Positions 7,832-15,411 of a stretch of 64,000 bases of DNA are shown in pieces; the stretch's first letter is position 1, and every line of letters starts with the position of its first letter. A program made the translations under genes and the position numbers. A model generated the notes under the pieces. The model was not told the origin of the DNA. It did not search any database and saw nothing but the letters and a program-made list of their open reading frames with translations. Source of the stretch: Paenibacillus sp. MAHUQ-63 (GTDB taxonomy: Bacteria > Bacillota > Bacilli > Paenibacillales > NBRC-103111). Location of the stretch: NCBI RefSeq assembly GCF_028765165.1, contig NZ_JARADB010000001.1, forward strand, positions 1,302,001 to 1,366,000, given 5' to 3'.

Positions 7832-8087
7832 GTTGAACCAAGCCTCGGGCCACCATGTCGCTGAGGAACGCTTCAACATCCTCTTCCACCGTTGCGTCCG
7901 CGCCGGCGTATTCCTGGCGAACGGCTTCGCTCAGCGAGCTGACGGTTTGCGCCGCACCGAGCAGCGACCAGCAGAATCCGCCCACGCCGTTTAACTTGGT
8001 TAAGGTATATTCGTCCGTATTCAAAATAATCCATTCCGCATCCAGTTGAATCGATTCATAATCGTTCATCCGCAGGTATCGGGTCAT
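7818..8087 (-). CDS. PqqD-like lasso B1 protein (RRE), copy 1
   Basis: An 89-residue PqqD/RRE protein. The ATG at 8087 forms a classic ATGA overlap with the kinase stop and is preferred over an in-frame TTG at 8105. The segment LNTDEYTLTKLNGVGGFCWSLL corresponds to the PqqD core and a helical tail follows (VEEDVEAFLSDMVARGLV). It would bind the leader of A1. No B2 partner gene adjoins it; the next gene encodes the S26-type peptidase instead. Confidence 0.88.
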   Translation of the reverse strand: MTRYLRMNDYESIQLDAEWIILNTDEYTLTKLNGVGGFCWSLLGAAQTVSSLSEAVRQEYAGADATVEEDVEAFLSDMVARGLVQHAVS

Positions 8088-8869
8088 GAGGAAATCAACT
8101 CCCAAAATGTATTATTTTTCTGAAAATGCAGATCGTACACGGGAACTGTATTCACAAGATGCTGCATTAATTGCAGGACGTATCCGGTTTCTTCCGCATT
8201 GTGAGACCAATGGAACACTTTATCCATCAGCTGAAGGAAGCCGTTCGATTTGCTGAAAGGAACAACGCGATTCTGAATCGCCTGATTCAATAAATATATG
8301 CCTGCCAGCGGACTGGCTGCGATCGTATCTGAGGTGTCCAACTCACTGCGGAAAGGAGAGTTATGGACGGTGATCCCTTCGGGAGTAATCTGGAGAATCG
8401 TCGCTTCATCCGAGAGAAGCTCCCGGGGATGCGACAGCTTAGCGGCGGTAGATTTGCCCGCCCCCGAATGCCCGGCGAACAGGTACGCCTTCCCGTTATC
8501 CATCACACAAGACGAATGAATTAATAATCCCCACTGATGACGTACCGCATAAGAGCTGTATAAATTCATGAGGGCATGCTTGAGTGCCAGGTCATTATGT
8601 ACGGAAACAATGGCGTGGCGATACCTTGCATCAGTCTCGATCAAATAATCAGCCCTGCCGAAACGGATCGTATCCGCCTCCTTGGTGATCGCGACGTGAT
8701 AATCGGCAAAAGGAGTCCCATATCCGTCATAGAGCTCGATCATGAGATCGGCAGACGCTTTCCCGGGAGGCGTCTCCGGGAAGTTCCTGCTTATCCAATT
8801 TGTTAACGCTTCCGAATGGCAATTGATTTGAATGGCCTGCTCGCCAATTGTCGTATATATCGTATCCAT
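8084..8869 (-). CDS. HprK-like kinase of the lasso locus, copy 1
   Basis: A 261-residue P-loop kinase with Walker A GHSGAGKST at about residues 133-141 and LLSDEATIL as the following conserved segment. It resembles the lasso kinases that phosphorylate a precursor's C-terminal Ser. The adjacent precursor A1, however, ends GGKKK and has no terminal Ser, so its substrate is uncertain; it could act on A2 or on an internal Ser. The start follows AAGGGGATGCACC. It overlaps B1 by four bases and lies 76 bases downstream of A1, across a hairpin. Confidence 0.87.
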   Translation of the reverse strand: MDTIYTTIGEQAIQINCHSEALTNWISRNFPETPPGKASADLMIELYDGYGTPFADYHVAITKEADTIRFGRADYLIETDARYRHAIVSVHNDLALKHALMNLYSSYAVRHQWGLLIHSSCVMDNGKAYLFAGHSGAGKSTAAKLSHPRELLSDEATILQITPEGITVHNSPFRSELDTSDTIAASPLAGIYLLNQAIQNRVVPFSKSNGFLQLMDKVFHWSHNAEETGYVLQLMQHLVNTVPVYDLHFQKNNTFWELISS

Positions 8870-8907
8870 GGTGCATCCCCTTGGGCGTTATTCACTTTTT
8901 ACTGGGA

Positions 8908-8933
8908 GGGCCAACGGCTCCCGCCATTGACCC
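8908..8933 (-). promoter_or_regulatory. Intercistronic hairpin after precursor A1
   Basis: Arms 8908-8918 and 8923-8933 pair over 11 bp in RNA (two G-U pairs) around a 4-base loop. No U-run follows on the transcribed strand. It occupies the same position relative to A1 and its kinase as the hairpin at 2176-2220 does for A2. Confidence 0.7.
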
Positions 8934-8945
8934 TGTGGAGACCAC

Positions 8946-9143
8946 TTACTTCTTCTTGCCGCCGTGATGCGGTCCGGTGTACGGAGGGTTCGGATAATTG
9001 ATGCCGCCATTCCCCGTACCTGGATGATCCAGGTTACCTCGGCCCTTATTCCAGCTTTGAGCCGTTTCAAAACGAACCGGCTGTTGGCTTAGAACCATGG
9101 GGCGCGCATATGGCTTGGTTTCCCGCTTCGCGTTGTCCTCCAT
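8946..9143 (-). CDS. Unusual lasso-type RiPP precursor A1 (65 aa, FETAQSW family)
   Basis: A 65-residue peptide with a lasso-type leader signature YARPMVL followed by PVRFETAQSWNKGRG, NLDHPGTGNGG, NYPNPPYTGP and a GGKKK tail. Precursors with FETAQSW are, as far as I recall, annotated as lasso-leader peptides in Bacillota, but their mature products are poorly known. If Thr of FETAQSW were at position -2, no Asp/Glu falls at core positions 7-9; Asp is at position 11. Counting from Trp, it is at 9. The Asn-Leu-Asp-His motif recurs in A2. The gene starts 12 bases after the secreted-protein gene, with AGGAG as ribosome binding site, so it appears co-transcribed with it. Confidence 0.8.
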   Translation of the reverse strand: MEDNAKRETKPYARPMVLSQQPVRFETAQSWNKGRGNLDHPGTGNGGINYPNPPYTGPHHGGKKK

Positions 9144-9155
9144 CGTCTCACTCTC

Positions 9156-10877
9156 CTAGCGTTTCAAGGTTTGGATAAGGCGTCTTGCTTCCCCGAAGGG
9201 TGTATCAATCATTTCGTATATACGAATATATACCGTTGTCTCCAGGCGATCCAAACTGAATTCGACCGTTTGTGTGCCGCTTACCAGCTTGTTCTCGCCT
9301 GTAAATGAAAATACTTTGGAGGCCATGATTCTGTTCTTCTCGTCAGCGAACTCTACCCTCATTTTGGAAAAGCTTTGGTCCACAACGATTTCATCCTGCA
9401 GCTTGATCGTGAAATCCAAATTCATCTTATAGGCGTAGGGCAGACTTCCTCCGCCCATACTGTAGTTAACTCCTCTTGTCCAATCGTTCAGCGTAGCTTG
9501 GAACGGATAGAACGCCGAAGACATATCGTCCGTCTCTTCGATGATCTTCGTTTTGAAGGCGGCCAGTGGAAGATGATATGGCTCCACACTCTTGCCATCC
9601 GTAATCTCCATAGCCAGCTGCTCGCTCGCTTCTGCATTCGGAATGATGAAGGAGTAGTAGATGACGTAACTGATATTCGGGATAAGCGTATCTACCTGCG
9701 TACTCTGTCTTGTCCCCACATACTTATTCCCGCTAAGGCTTGTCAGAGCGGTCTGGAACTGGGGAACCTGGAGCGGGTTCTCACTGCGGTTGAGCAGCTT
9801 GAACTTGGCTACCGCTGCTTTGAAGCCGCCTCCGGCACTTTCGTACATGCGCAGGTCGGTCATCGAAACTTCGATATCAGGTCGAATGAGCTTCGTTAAC
9901 GGATCGATCTTGATCGGCTTGTTCAATTCGTAGGGCAGCAATTGGTTCATATCGTAACGCGCACTGTTCGTTGCCGGCGGCGTAATCGACAATCTGCCGA
10001 TCGCATAAGTCGTATGCGTTTTATCCTCGGCCACGAAGTCTTCCGGCGTCAGCACGTACAAGCTTTTCAAATCCGCTCTGTTCCTGATTGGAATGGCGTA
10101 GTGGAGATAATTTTTCTCTCCCGGTTCCAGGAAGATCGGATCCTTCTCCAATCTTTTGGCTTCGTACACCTTATTCTCGGATTTTCCGTTCAACCGGAAG
10201 TCAGGGATTGCTGTCTTCTTATCTCCGGTATTCACAGCCAGCATGGTGGCAATGGTCACTGCTCCATCGGACGTATTCTGTTCGTTCAGGCTAACCGGCT
10301 TAAACTCCAGCGTATCCGACAGAACAGGAATCTTGAAGGAATCCTCCCACTTCTTCAGTGCCGCAGGATCCGTGAGGACAGCTTTCTCGCCTTTCCATTC
10401 TATGGCGGATACAGGCAGAGATATGATTCTCTTCTCCTGCTTCGGATAAACGAATTCATCCACATCATAGAAGGAAAGCTCCGTCAAAGCGAAGACATCG
10501 TAACGCTCCACTACATTCATATAGCTGAGCTCGACCGTCTCCTTGGGCTGAATATTTTTGGCGTTCGCCAGACTCGGGCGAAGAATGTATTCCAAGCCGT
10601 CCTGCGTCTTGACGCGAACTTCATACTCAGGGACTCCGGTCAAGCGGTCTCCATTGTTGAATAAGCGGACAACTGCGCCGATTCTAGTGCCCTCCGGGGT
10701 GGATTCGTTCAATACACTTTTTACTTCCACCTTGATCTCGTCGGTCAATGAATAGCTGGTTACGGATGAGGAATACGTATATTTCTCATCGGCTGCCACA
10801 TGGAAAGCCGCTGATGGAATCACGAGGGAGGCGGACAAGATGAACATGACCATCGTATGTTTCCATTTTATTTTCAA
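9156..10877 (-). CDS. Secreted repeat protein of unknown function (three beta-sandwich-like repeats)
   Basis: 573 residues from a TTG start with GGAGTGA seven bases upstream. A Sec signal peptide is visible at residues 1-30 (positive start, hydrophobic MVMFILSASLVIPSAAF, then HVAADE). The mature part shows three diverged repeats of about 100-130 residues (roughly 45-165, 195-310 and 325-450), each with a pattern of charged strand, N-x-G/S turn, VP-x-F/Y and a 'P-x-E/I-x-Y-x-x-Y/L' stretch, resembling Ig-like or DUF4352-like domains. A different beta-rich C-terminal domain ends the protein. It lies between a membrane fusion lipoprotein and lasso precursor A1. I do not recognise a function. Confidence 0.75.
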   Translation of the reverse strand: MKIKWKHTMVMFILSASLVIPSAAFHVAADEKYTYSSSVTSYSLTDEIKVEVKSVLNESTPEGTRIGAVVRLFNNGDRLTGVPEYEVRVKTQDGLEYILRPSLANAKNIQPKETVELSYMNVVERYDVFALTELSFYDVDEFVYPKQEKRIISLPVSAIEWKGEKAVLTDPAALKKWEDSFKIPVLSDTLEFKPVSLNEQNTSDGAVTIATMLAVNTGDKKTAIPDFRLNGKSENKVYEAKRLEKDPIFLEPGEKNYLHYAIPIRNRADLKSLYVLTPEDFVAEDKTHTTYAIGRLSITPPATNSARYDMNQLLPYELNKPIKIDPLTKLIRPDIEVSMTDLRMYESAGGGFKAAVAKFKLLNRSENPLQVPQFQTALTSLSGNKYVGTRQSTQVDTLIPNISYVIYYSFIIPNAEASEQLAMEITDGKSVEPYHLPLAAFKTKIIEETDDMSSAFYPFQATLNDWTRGVNYSMGGGSLPYAYKMNLDFTIKLQDEIVVDQSFSKMRVEFADEKNRIMASKVFSFTGENKLVSGTQTVEFSLDRLETTVYIRIYEMIDTPFGEARRLIQTLKR

Positions 10878-10898
10878 TTCAAGTCACTCCAATTTTAT

Positions 10899-12179
10899 TT
10901 ATTGCTCTTCCACAGCCGTCATTTGAACCTTCTGTTTGTTGCTGAGCTCATTCGGGCTGGTTTTCACAACCAACTCCCCTTCTTTGAGACCCGACAGCAC
11001 TTCTTGGTTAGGTTCATTCAATCTTCCCAGCTGAATGCTCCGCTTCTCCACCGTATCTCCCGCAAGCACGAAGACGAAAGCGTCGTCTCCCTCTTTCACG
11101 ATGCTATAAGTTGGAACGGTCACAACGATCTGATCCTGCTCCTCCGTCAGTTGAAGACGCAGCTTCGAGCCGGGCTTCAAAGCCAGATCTTTGTTCGGTA
11201 CTTCCAAGTTGATTTCATACGACTTCGTTTCCGGATCGATGACTTTGGACAGGTAGCTGATCGCGCCTTTATACTTGTCTTTCGCACCTGTCACATAATA
11301 GGTCAGTTCCTTCTTGTCGCCGATTTGCTTAGCTTCCGTTTCGTTCAACTGGGCTTTGATTTTGATCGGATCCAGCCGTTGAATGACTCCGACGTTAGCG
11401 CCTGGCTGCAGTGTCATTCCCGCTTCCAGCGGCATCTCAGTCAATAAACCGCTGACCGTGGCTTTCACTTCGAGATTTTTCATGGACTGATCGATTTGCT
11501 GCAGCGCAATCTGTGCGTTCTTGAGCTGCGGCTCCAATTCCGAGGTCGCATCGACCGGCTCCAGCAGGCTCAGCTTCTTCTTCAATTGGTCCAAATCCAA
11601 GCGGGCGCTCATCATTTGACTTTCCATCTGGTACAGCTGTGCCTTCGTGACCAGCCCGATATCGTAATCGTTCCTCATTTTATTGTAGTTACGCATTAGA
11701 CCGGTCATCCCTAACTCCATCTTTTGAATGGAGTTGCTCATTTCCAGCCTCTGGCTTTCCGTTTCTTTGATCGCCCGGGCCTTCGCTTTGGCAATAGCCT
11801 CTTGCGCCGTAGCGACGGCACGTTCGGCCGCTTCTCTCTGGCTCACCGCCTCCGCCGACCTCAAGCGGAGGATCACTTCGCCTTCCTGCACCATATCGCC
11901 GCGCTTCTTCAGTACTTGCTCAATATCCCCGGCAACCTTGGACGTAACGCCGAATTGCGCGGAGGACTGTACTTCAGCGGCGCGTTCCACCGGATCTCCG
12001 ATTTTTTGCTTAATCACCTTAAAGACCTTCACGGGCTTCAGCGCTTGATCCGTATACACGGAATTCGCCTCCGGATTTACCACCGTATCGGAACAGCCCG
12101 CCAGGATGCCGATGCTCAGCGTGATCAAGCCGACCATTCTCATCGCTTGCCGCTTTGGCTTTCGTCGTTTTCTTCTCAT
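10899..12179 (-). CDS. Efflux-type periplasmic adaptor / membrane fusion lipoprotein (HlyD/RND type)
   Basis: 426 residues with an N-terminal lipoprotein signal (hydrophobic VGLITLSIGIL, lipobox LAGCS). The order is barrel-sandwich half, long coiled-coil hairpin (about residues 100-230, many heptads such as QREAAERAVATAQEAIAKAKA), second barrel half, beta-barrel and C-terminal domain, as in RND or MacA-type adaptors. No inner-membrane pump gene adjoins it, which is unusual. It follows the BY-kinase gene and precedes the secreted repeat protein by 21 bases, so the two may act as one extracellular assembly; this is inference. Confidence 0.88.
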   Translation of the reverse strand: MRRKRRKPKRQAMRMVGLITLSIGILAGCSDTVVNPEANSVYTDQALKPVKVFKVIKQKIGDPVERAAEVQSSAQFGVTSKVAGDIEQVLKKRGDMVQEGEVILRLRSAEAVSQREAAERAVATAQEAIAKAKARAIKETESQRLEMSNSIQKMELGMTGLMRNYNKMRNDYDIGLVTKAQLYQMESQMMSARLDLDQLKKKLSLLEPVDATSELEPQLKNAQIALQQIDQSMKNLEVKATVSGLLTEMPLEAGMTLQPGANVGVIQRLDPIKIKAQLNETEAKQIGDKKELTYYVTGAKDKYKGAISYLSKVIDPETKSYEINLEVPNKDLALKPGSKLRLQLTEEQDQIVVTVPTYSIVKEGDDAFVFVLAGDTVEKRSIQLGRLNEPNQEVLSGLKEGELVVKTSPNELSNKQKVQMTAVEEQ

Positions 12180-12224
12180 TGGCTATGAATTCGCTCCCCT
12201 TGCCATGAATTTTCACATCATCGG

Positions 12225-12890
12225 TTACATATAGGCCTCGGCACTGTTGTGCTTGATTTCATTCAGTACGACGCCGATCAATTTGACATTGGCCAGCTGC
12301 AGTTCTTCTTTCACTTTCTTGGCGACGCTGCGCTTCACTTTGCCATATTCAACAATGAGCAGAACGCCGTCGCTCTTCGTAGCTATAATTTTGGCATCCG
12401 TAATATGCAGCACCGACGTCGTATCCACGATGATAATGTCGTACTCTTCCCTGAGCTCCGCCAACAGAGTATCCATCTGCTTCGAAGCAAGCAGCCCGGA
12501 CGGATTCTGGGGGACAGGTCCCGCAGTCAGGATGGAGAGATGCTCGATGTGCGTTTTCTTCACGAGCTCTCTCGCCGTATAATGCTCAACCAGATAATTG
12601 GTTAGCCCTTTGGCGTTGCTCTCGCCGAATGCAAGGTGAACGGACGGATTGCGCAGGTCGGCGTCAAGCAGCAGCACGTTCTTCCCAATCTGGGCATAAG
12701 CTACTGCCAAATGCACGGCCGTTGTCGTTTTCCCTTCCCCACGGCTTGAGGATGTGATCGTAATCGTCTTGGCTTCGCGGCCGAAGACCGAGCATTCGAT
12801 ATTGAACCGCAAGGAGCGGTAAGCTTCCGATATCGGAGAATCGAGGTGCATGTGCATCAGGCTTGGCGAATTAGTGGATGGTTTTGGCAT
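12225..12890 (-). CDS. BY-kinase / CpsD-like tyrosine kinase
   Basis: 221 residues with Walker A SSSRGEGKTTT (about 47-57), Walker A' VLLLDADLRNP and Walker B IIIVDTTS, the layout of bacterial tyrosine kinases that partner Wzz-like proteins in capsule or exopolysaccharide export. The usual C-terminal Tyr cluster is nearly absent: only one Tyr (AEAYM) remains, so autophosphorylation control may be reduced. It overlaps the Wzz-like gene by 20 bases. No glycosyltransferase, flippase or polymerase gene is nearby. Confidence 0.88.
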   Translation of the reverse strand: MPKPSTNSPSLMHMHLDSPISEAYRSLRFNIECSVFGREAKTITITSSSRGEGKTTTAVHLAVAYAQIGKNVLLLDADLRNPSVHLAFGESNAKGLTNYLVEHYTARELVKKTHIEHLSILTAGPVPQNPSGLLASKQMDTLLAELREEYDIIIVDTTSVLHITDAKIIATKSDGVLLIVEYGKVKRSVAKKVKEELQLANVKLIGVVLNEIKHNSAEAYM

Positions 12891-13632
12891 AGGCGATTTC
12901 CTTTGCTTTTTTTCTGGATTTGGACCTTAGCTTGGCTCTCAGTTCTTTATTCTTCACTTTCGGTATGTAGGCCAATGTGGATAATTCCATAACCTCTCGA
13001 ATATCTTCATCCGTTTTCAACGTATCGTCCAGCGCATCCACCAGCAGAATGATACCAATTGTAGCAGCCAACGAAACAATGAAGCTTAAGATGATATATT
13101 GATTCGACTTTTGATTCACGGGGGTCGGATTGTCCTGCACTTTGGCTCTGTTCAGAATCGTGATATTATCGACTTTCATAATCTTGGGGATTTCGGTTTG
13201 GAAGACATCGGATACCGCATTCGCAATTCTAACGGCTCTTTCGTGTGAAACATGCCTTGCAGTTATCGACATGACTTGCGTTTCATTGAGGTTCGACACA
13301 TTGACAATGGAGATTAATTGATCCGTAGAGACGTTGAGATCGGGGTAGCGTTGAACGACTTTGTCCATAATAGCGGGTGTCTTGATGATTTCTTTGTACG
13401 TATTAATGAGCGCCATATTCACGCCGATCGCTCCATAATCGATTTGCTCCGTGCCAAGCTGGTCCTGCTCATAGGTTTTATTGACGATCAGCTTCGTGGA
13501 TGCCTGGTAAATAGGAACATAATTCGACGTTGTATATAGCGCTGTCAGTACGGTGCATGCTAGCACAATCATTACAATCAGCCACCAGCGCTTCAAGATG
13601 ATGGTCAGATATCCCTTTAAATTAATTTCCAT
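12871..13632 (-). CDS. Wzz/YveK-like polysaccharide co-polymerase (kinase activator)
   Basis: 253 residues with two membrane helices, near residues 16-34 and 175-198 (QYIILSFIVSLAATIGIILLV), flanking an extracytoplasmic helical domain, as in Wzz/CapA/YveK proteins. The segment NPTPVNQKSN before the second helix is the proline-rich motif typical of the family. The cytoplasmic C-terminus would activate the overlapping BY-kinase. It is the first gene after a promoter with two palindromic operators and opens the transcription unit that reaches the lasso genes. Confidence 0.88.
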   Translation of the reverse strand: MEINLKGYLTIILKRWWLIVMIVLACTVLTALYTTSNYVPIYQASTKLIVNKTYEQDQLGTEQIDYGAIGVNMALINTYKEIIKTPAIMDKVVQRYPDLNVSTDQLISIVNVSNLNETQVMSITARHVSHERAVRIANAVSDVFQTEIPKIMKVDNITILNRAKVQDNPTPVNQKSNQYIILSFIVSLAATIGIILLVDALDDTLKTDEDIREVMELSTLAYIPKVKNKELRAKLRSKSRKKAKEIAYAKTIH

Positions 13633-13670
13633 GTTTCCCCTCCGTGAGAAGTCCTCTTTTCATTTTCAAT

Positions 13671-13685
13671 GATACTATTTGTATC
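13671..13685. promoter_or_regulatory. Operator-like palindrome GATAC-N5-GTATC (downstream copy)
   Basis: GATACTATTTGTATC: perfect 5-bp arms. It lies just downstream of the predicted transcription start of the wzz-like operon, and its centre is 36 bp from that of the second copy at 13707-13721. Confidence 0.6.
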
Positions 13686-13699
13686 TTCTTGTAATTACT

Positions 13700-13728
13700 A
13701 CTTTAAGATACTTTTTGTATCATGTCAA
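13700..13728 (-). promoter_or_regulatory. SigA-type promoter of the wzz-like operon
   Basis: TTGACA (13728-13723), a 17-base spacer, then TAAAGT (13705-13700). It stands between the terminator of the upstream gene pair and the wzz-like start codon at 13632, leaving a leader of about 60 bases. Confidence 0.7.
13707..13721. promoter_or_regulatory. Operator-like palindrome GATAC-N5-GTATC (promoter copy)
   Basis: GATACTTTTTGTATC, differing from the copy at 13671-13685 by one centre base. It lies wholly within the spacer between the -35 and -10 boxes, a position where bound repressor would exclude RNA polymerase. The regulator is unknown. Confidence 0.62.
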
Positions 13729-13764
13729 TAAGATGTTACGGCAAGAAGTTCCAAATCGTATCGC

Positions 13765-13800
13765 GCGAAAAAAAAAGAAAAGGCCCGGAAAAGGCCCTTT
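13765..13800 (-). terminator. Intrinsic terminator after the HD-GYP/GerE-like gene pair
   Basis: On the minus strand AAAGGGCC and GGGCCTTT flank TTTTCC (one mismatch in the stem) and are followed by a T-rich run. It separates these genes from the wzz-like operon. Confidence 0.75.
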
Positions 13801-13808
13801 CTTTGTCC

Positions 13809-14105
13809 CTAATTTATCGCCATGGAGGTCACGATATTTTTCTCATTTTTCAGTGCCGAAACCATAAGCGCCTGCCGTAGAAGCAAGGCTAACAGCCGCC
13901 TCATCGAGCCGATGCCGATTTTGTTCATAATGTTCGCCAGATGAATTTTGACCGTCTTCTCACTGATACAGCAATTCTCGGCAATTTCCTTGTTCGTATA
14001 CCCGTGAGTGACAATAAGGCTTAAAATTTCCGATTCACGTTGGGTCAAACCATACTTGTTGAAAAATTGTTGCAGCACCTGACTATCTGCGATTGAATTC
14101 TGCAT
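13809..14105 (-). CDS. Stand-alone LuxR/GerE-type DNA-binding regulator
   Basis: 98 residues consisting almost entirely of a LuxR-type helix-turn-helix: LTQRESEILSLIVTHGYTNKEIA, then ISEKTVKIHLANIMNKIGI. There is no receiver or ligand domain, so it resembles GerE. It has a short non-conserved tail. Its ATG overlaps the HD-GYP stop codon by one base (TAATG), so the two are translationally coupled, suggesting that c-di-GMP breakdown and this regulator work together; the targets are unknown. Confidence 0.85.
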   Translation of the reverse strand: MQNSIADSQVLQQFFNKYGLTQRESEILSLIVTHGYTNKEIAENCCISEKTVKIHLANIMNKIGIGSMRRLLALLLRQALMVSALKNEKNIVTSMAIN

Positions 14106-15211
14106 TATACAACAACTTCCTTTATGTGAATGTGACGTTCTCGACTAAGGTCTACATAGGCTTCTTCTATCTTCACAAGCGGATTCGTATCATCCGTCGG
14201 ATTGATGTAAATCACTTCTCCCCAACGACCATCGGTGAGCTTCACTTTCTTGCCAATTAGGTTGCGAATCATATTATCCAGAAAAACAGACACGATATGG
14301 GGATCCAATTCACCAAAAAGTCCGCTCCTCATGCGTCTTACCACTTCGTAGAACGGCATCATGGGATGGTAGGGCCTCTTCGAAGACATGGCATGGAACA
14401 CATCCGCAACAGCGACGATCCGGCTCATTCGATCAACCTGGCTTTCCTTCAATCCCATCGGATACCCGCTGCCGTCCGCCCGCTCGTGATGCTGCAAGGC
14501 CACAAGAGCTACCCGAAAGTGGATGCCGGCGGTCTCCCGAAGCAAATTGTACCCGCGAATCGTATGCTGCTTCATCTCCCGGAATTCCTCCGGCGTCAAC
14601 TTGCCCGGTTTCTGTAAAATGTCCGGCGAGATGGTCACTTTGCCTACGTCATGCAGTGTGGCTGCAAGTGTCAGTAATTCAACTTCTTGCTCGTCCATGT
14701 TCAACCATTTGCCGATCAGCGTCGACAGAACTCCTACACCGATATTGTGCTGATGTGTGTACTCATCCTTCGCTCTGACAGCTTGAAACAGCTTAAACAA
14801 ATTAGGTTGCTCGGCAGCCTGCTGCACAATGGGGAGGAGCTCGCTCTTGATTTCCGTCAGCGGAATCTTCTGCTCAGTCCCGATCCGTTCGAATAATTGC
14901 TTGGCATATGCGGAAGCTTGTTGTACTAGAAGCTCGGAGGTGTTAGGGGAGCTGACAACTTCCAAGACCGGCTGATCTTCATCATCCTGTACCGTTGTCG
15001 TTATTATGTCCATGAAGTGAATACGATGTTGTCGAAATAAATCCAAGTGCTCTTGGGTGAGTACGGTTTTACTAGGTGCCAATACAAGTCCATAGCTTGT
15101 CATTACATCGTATTTCAGCATCTTGCCCAATAGCTCTCTCAATAGCCTTCGCCCCATTATTTCAAAATATAACCATTTTCTATTATATACGACAAAATAA
15201 GCTACAACCAT
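14105..15211 (-). CDS. HD-GYP domain protein (probable c-di-GMP phosphodiesterase)
   Basis: 368 residues from the first start, although the ATG at 15157 (MGRRLLREL...) is an alternative; neither has a clear ribosome binding site. The HD motif LHDVGK lies near residue 190 and the GYP motif appears as HHERADGSGYP, so the metal-binding core is intact. The N-terminal ~150 residues are not a receiver domain and may sense something else. A small beta domain ends the protein (GKKVKLTDGRWGEVIYI). It would hydrolyse c-di-GMP, linking to the riboswitch and the GGDEF-EAL protein further along the window. Confidence 0.88.
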   Translation of the reverse strand: MVVAYFVVYNRKWLYFEIMGRRLLRELLGKMLKYDVMTSYGLVLAPSKTVLTQEHLDLFRQHRIHFMDIITTTVQDDEDQPVLEVVSSPNTSELLVQQASAYAKQLFERIGTEQKIPLTEIKSELLPIVQQAAEQPNLFKLFQAVRAKDEYTHQHNIGVGVLSTLIGKWLNMDEQEVELLTLAATLHDVGKVTISPDILQKPGKLTPEEFREMKQHTIRGYNLLRETAGIHFRVALVALQHHERADGSGYPMGLKESQVDRMSRIVAVADVFHAMSSKRPYHPMMPFYEVVRRMRSGLFGELDPHIVSVFLDNMIRNLIGKKVKLTDGRWGEVIYINPTDDTNPLVKIEEAYVDLSRERHIHIKEVVV

Positions 15212-15337
15212 GGGATCTTTTTCCCGTCTTTATCCATCCTAACCTAGGATAAAAAACCTAAAACCCATATAAACCCAATGTGATTTAGGACTTTTGGTGC
15301 GTATTGGTAAAAGATATCGCTAGACCCCCTTGCAACC

Positions 15338-15367
15338 GTGACATCCGTCTAGCCCCCTGCATATAGT
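15338..15367 (+). promoter_or_regulatory. Candidate promoter of the collagen-like gene
   Basis: GTGACA (15338-15343), an 18-base spacer and TATAGT (15362-15367) lie about 45 bases before the start codon. Match and spacing are acceptable for SigA, but a sporulation sigma factor cannot be excluded. Confidence 0.4.
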
Positions 15368-15411
15368 AAGTATCGACAAATCCGCTTTTACCTAAGGAGG
15401 AACAACTGTTT

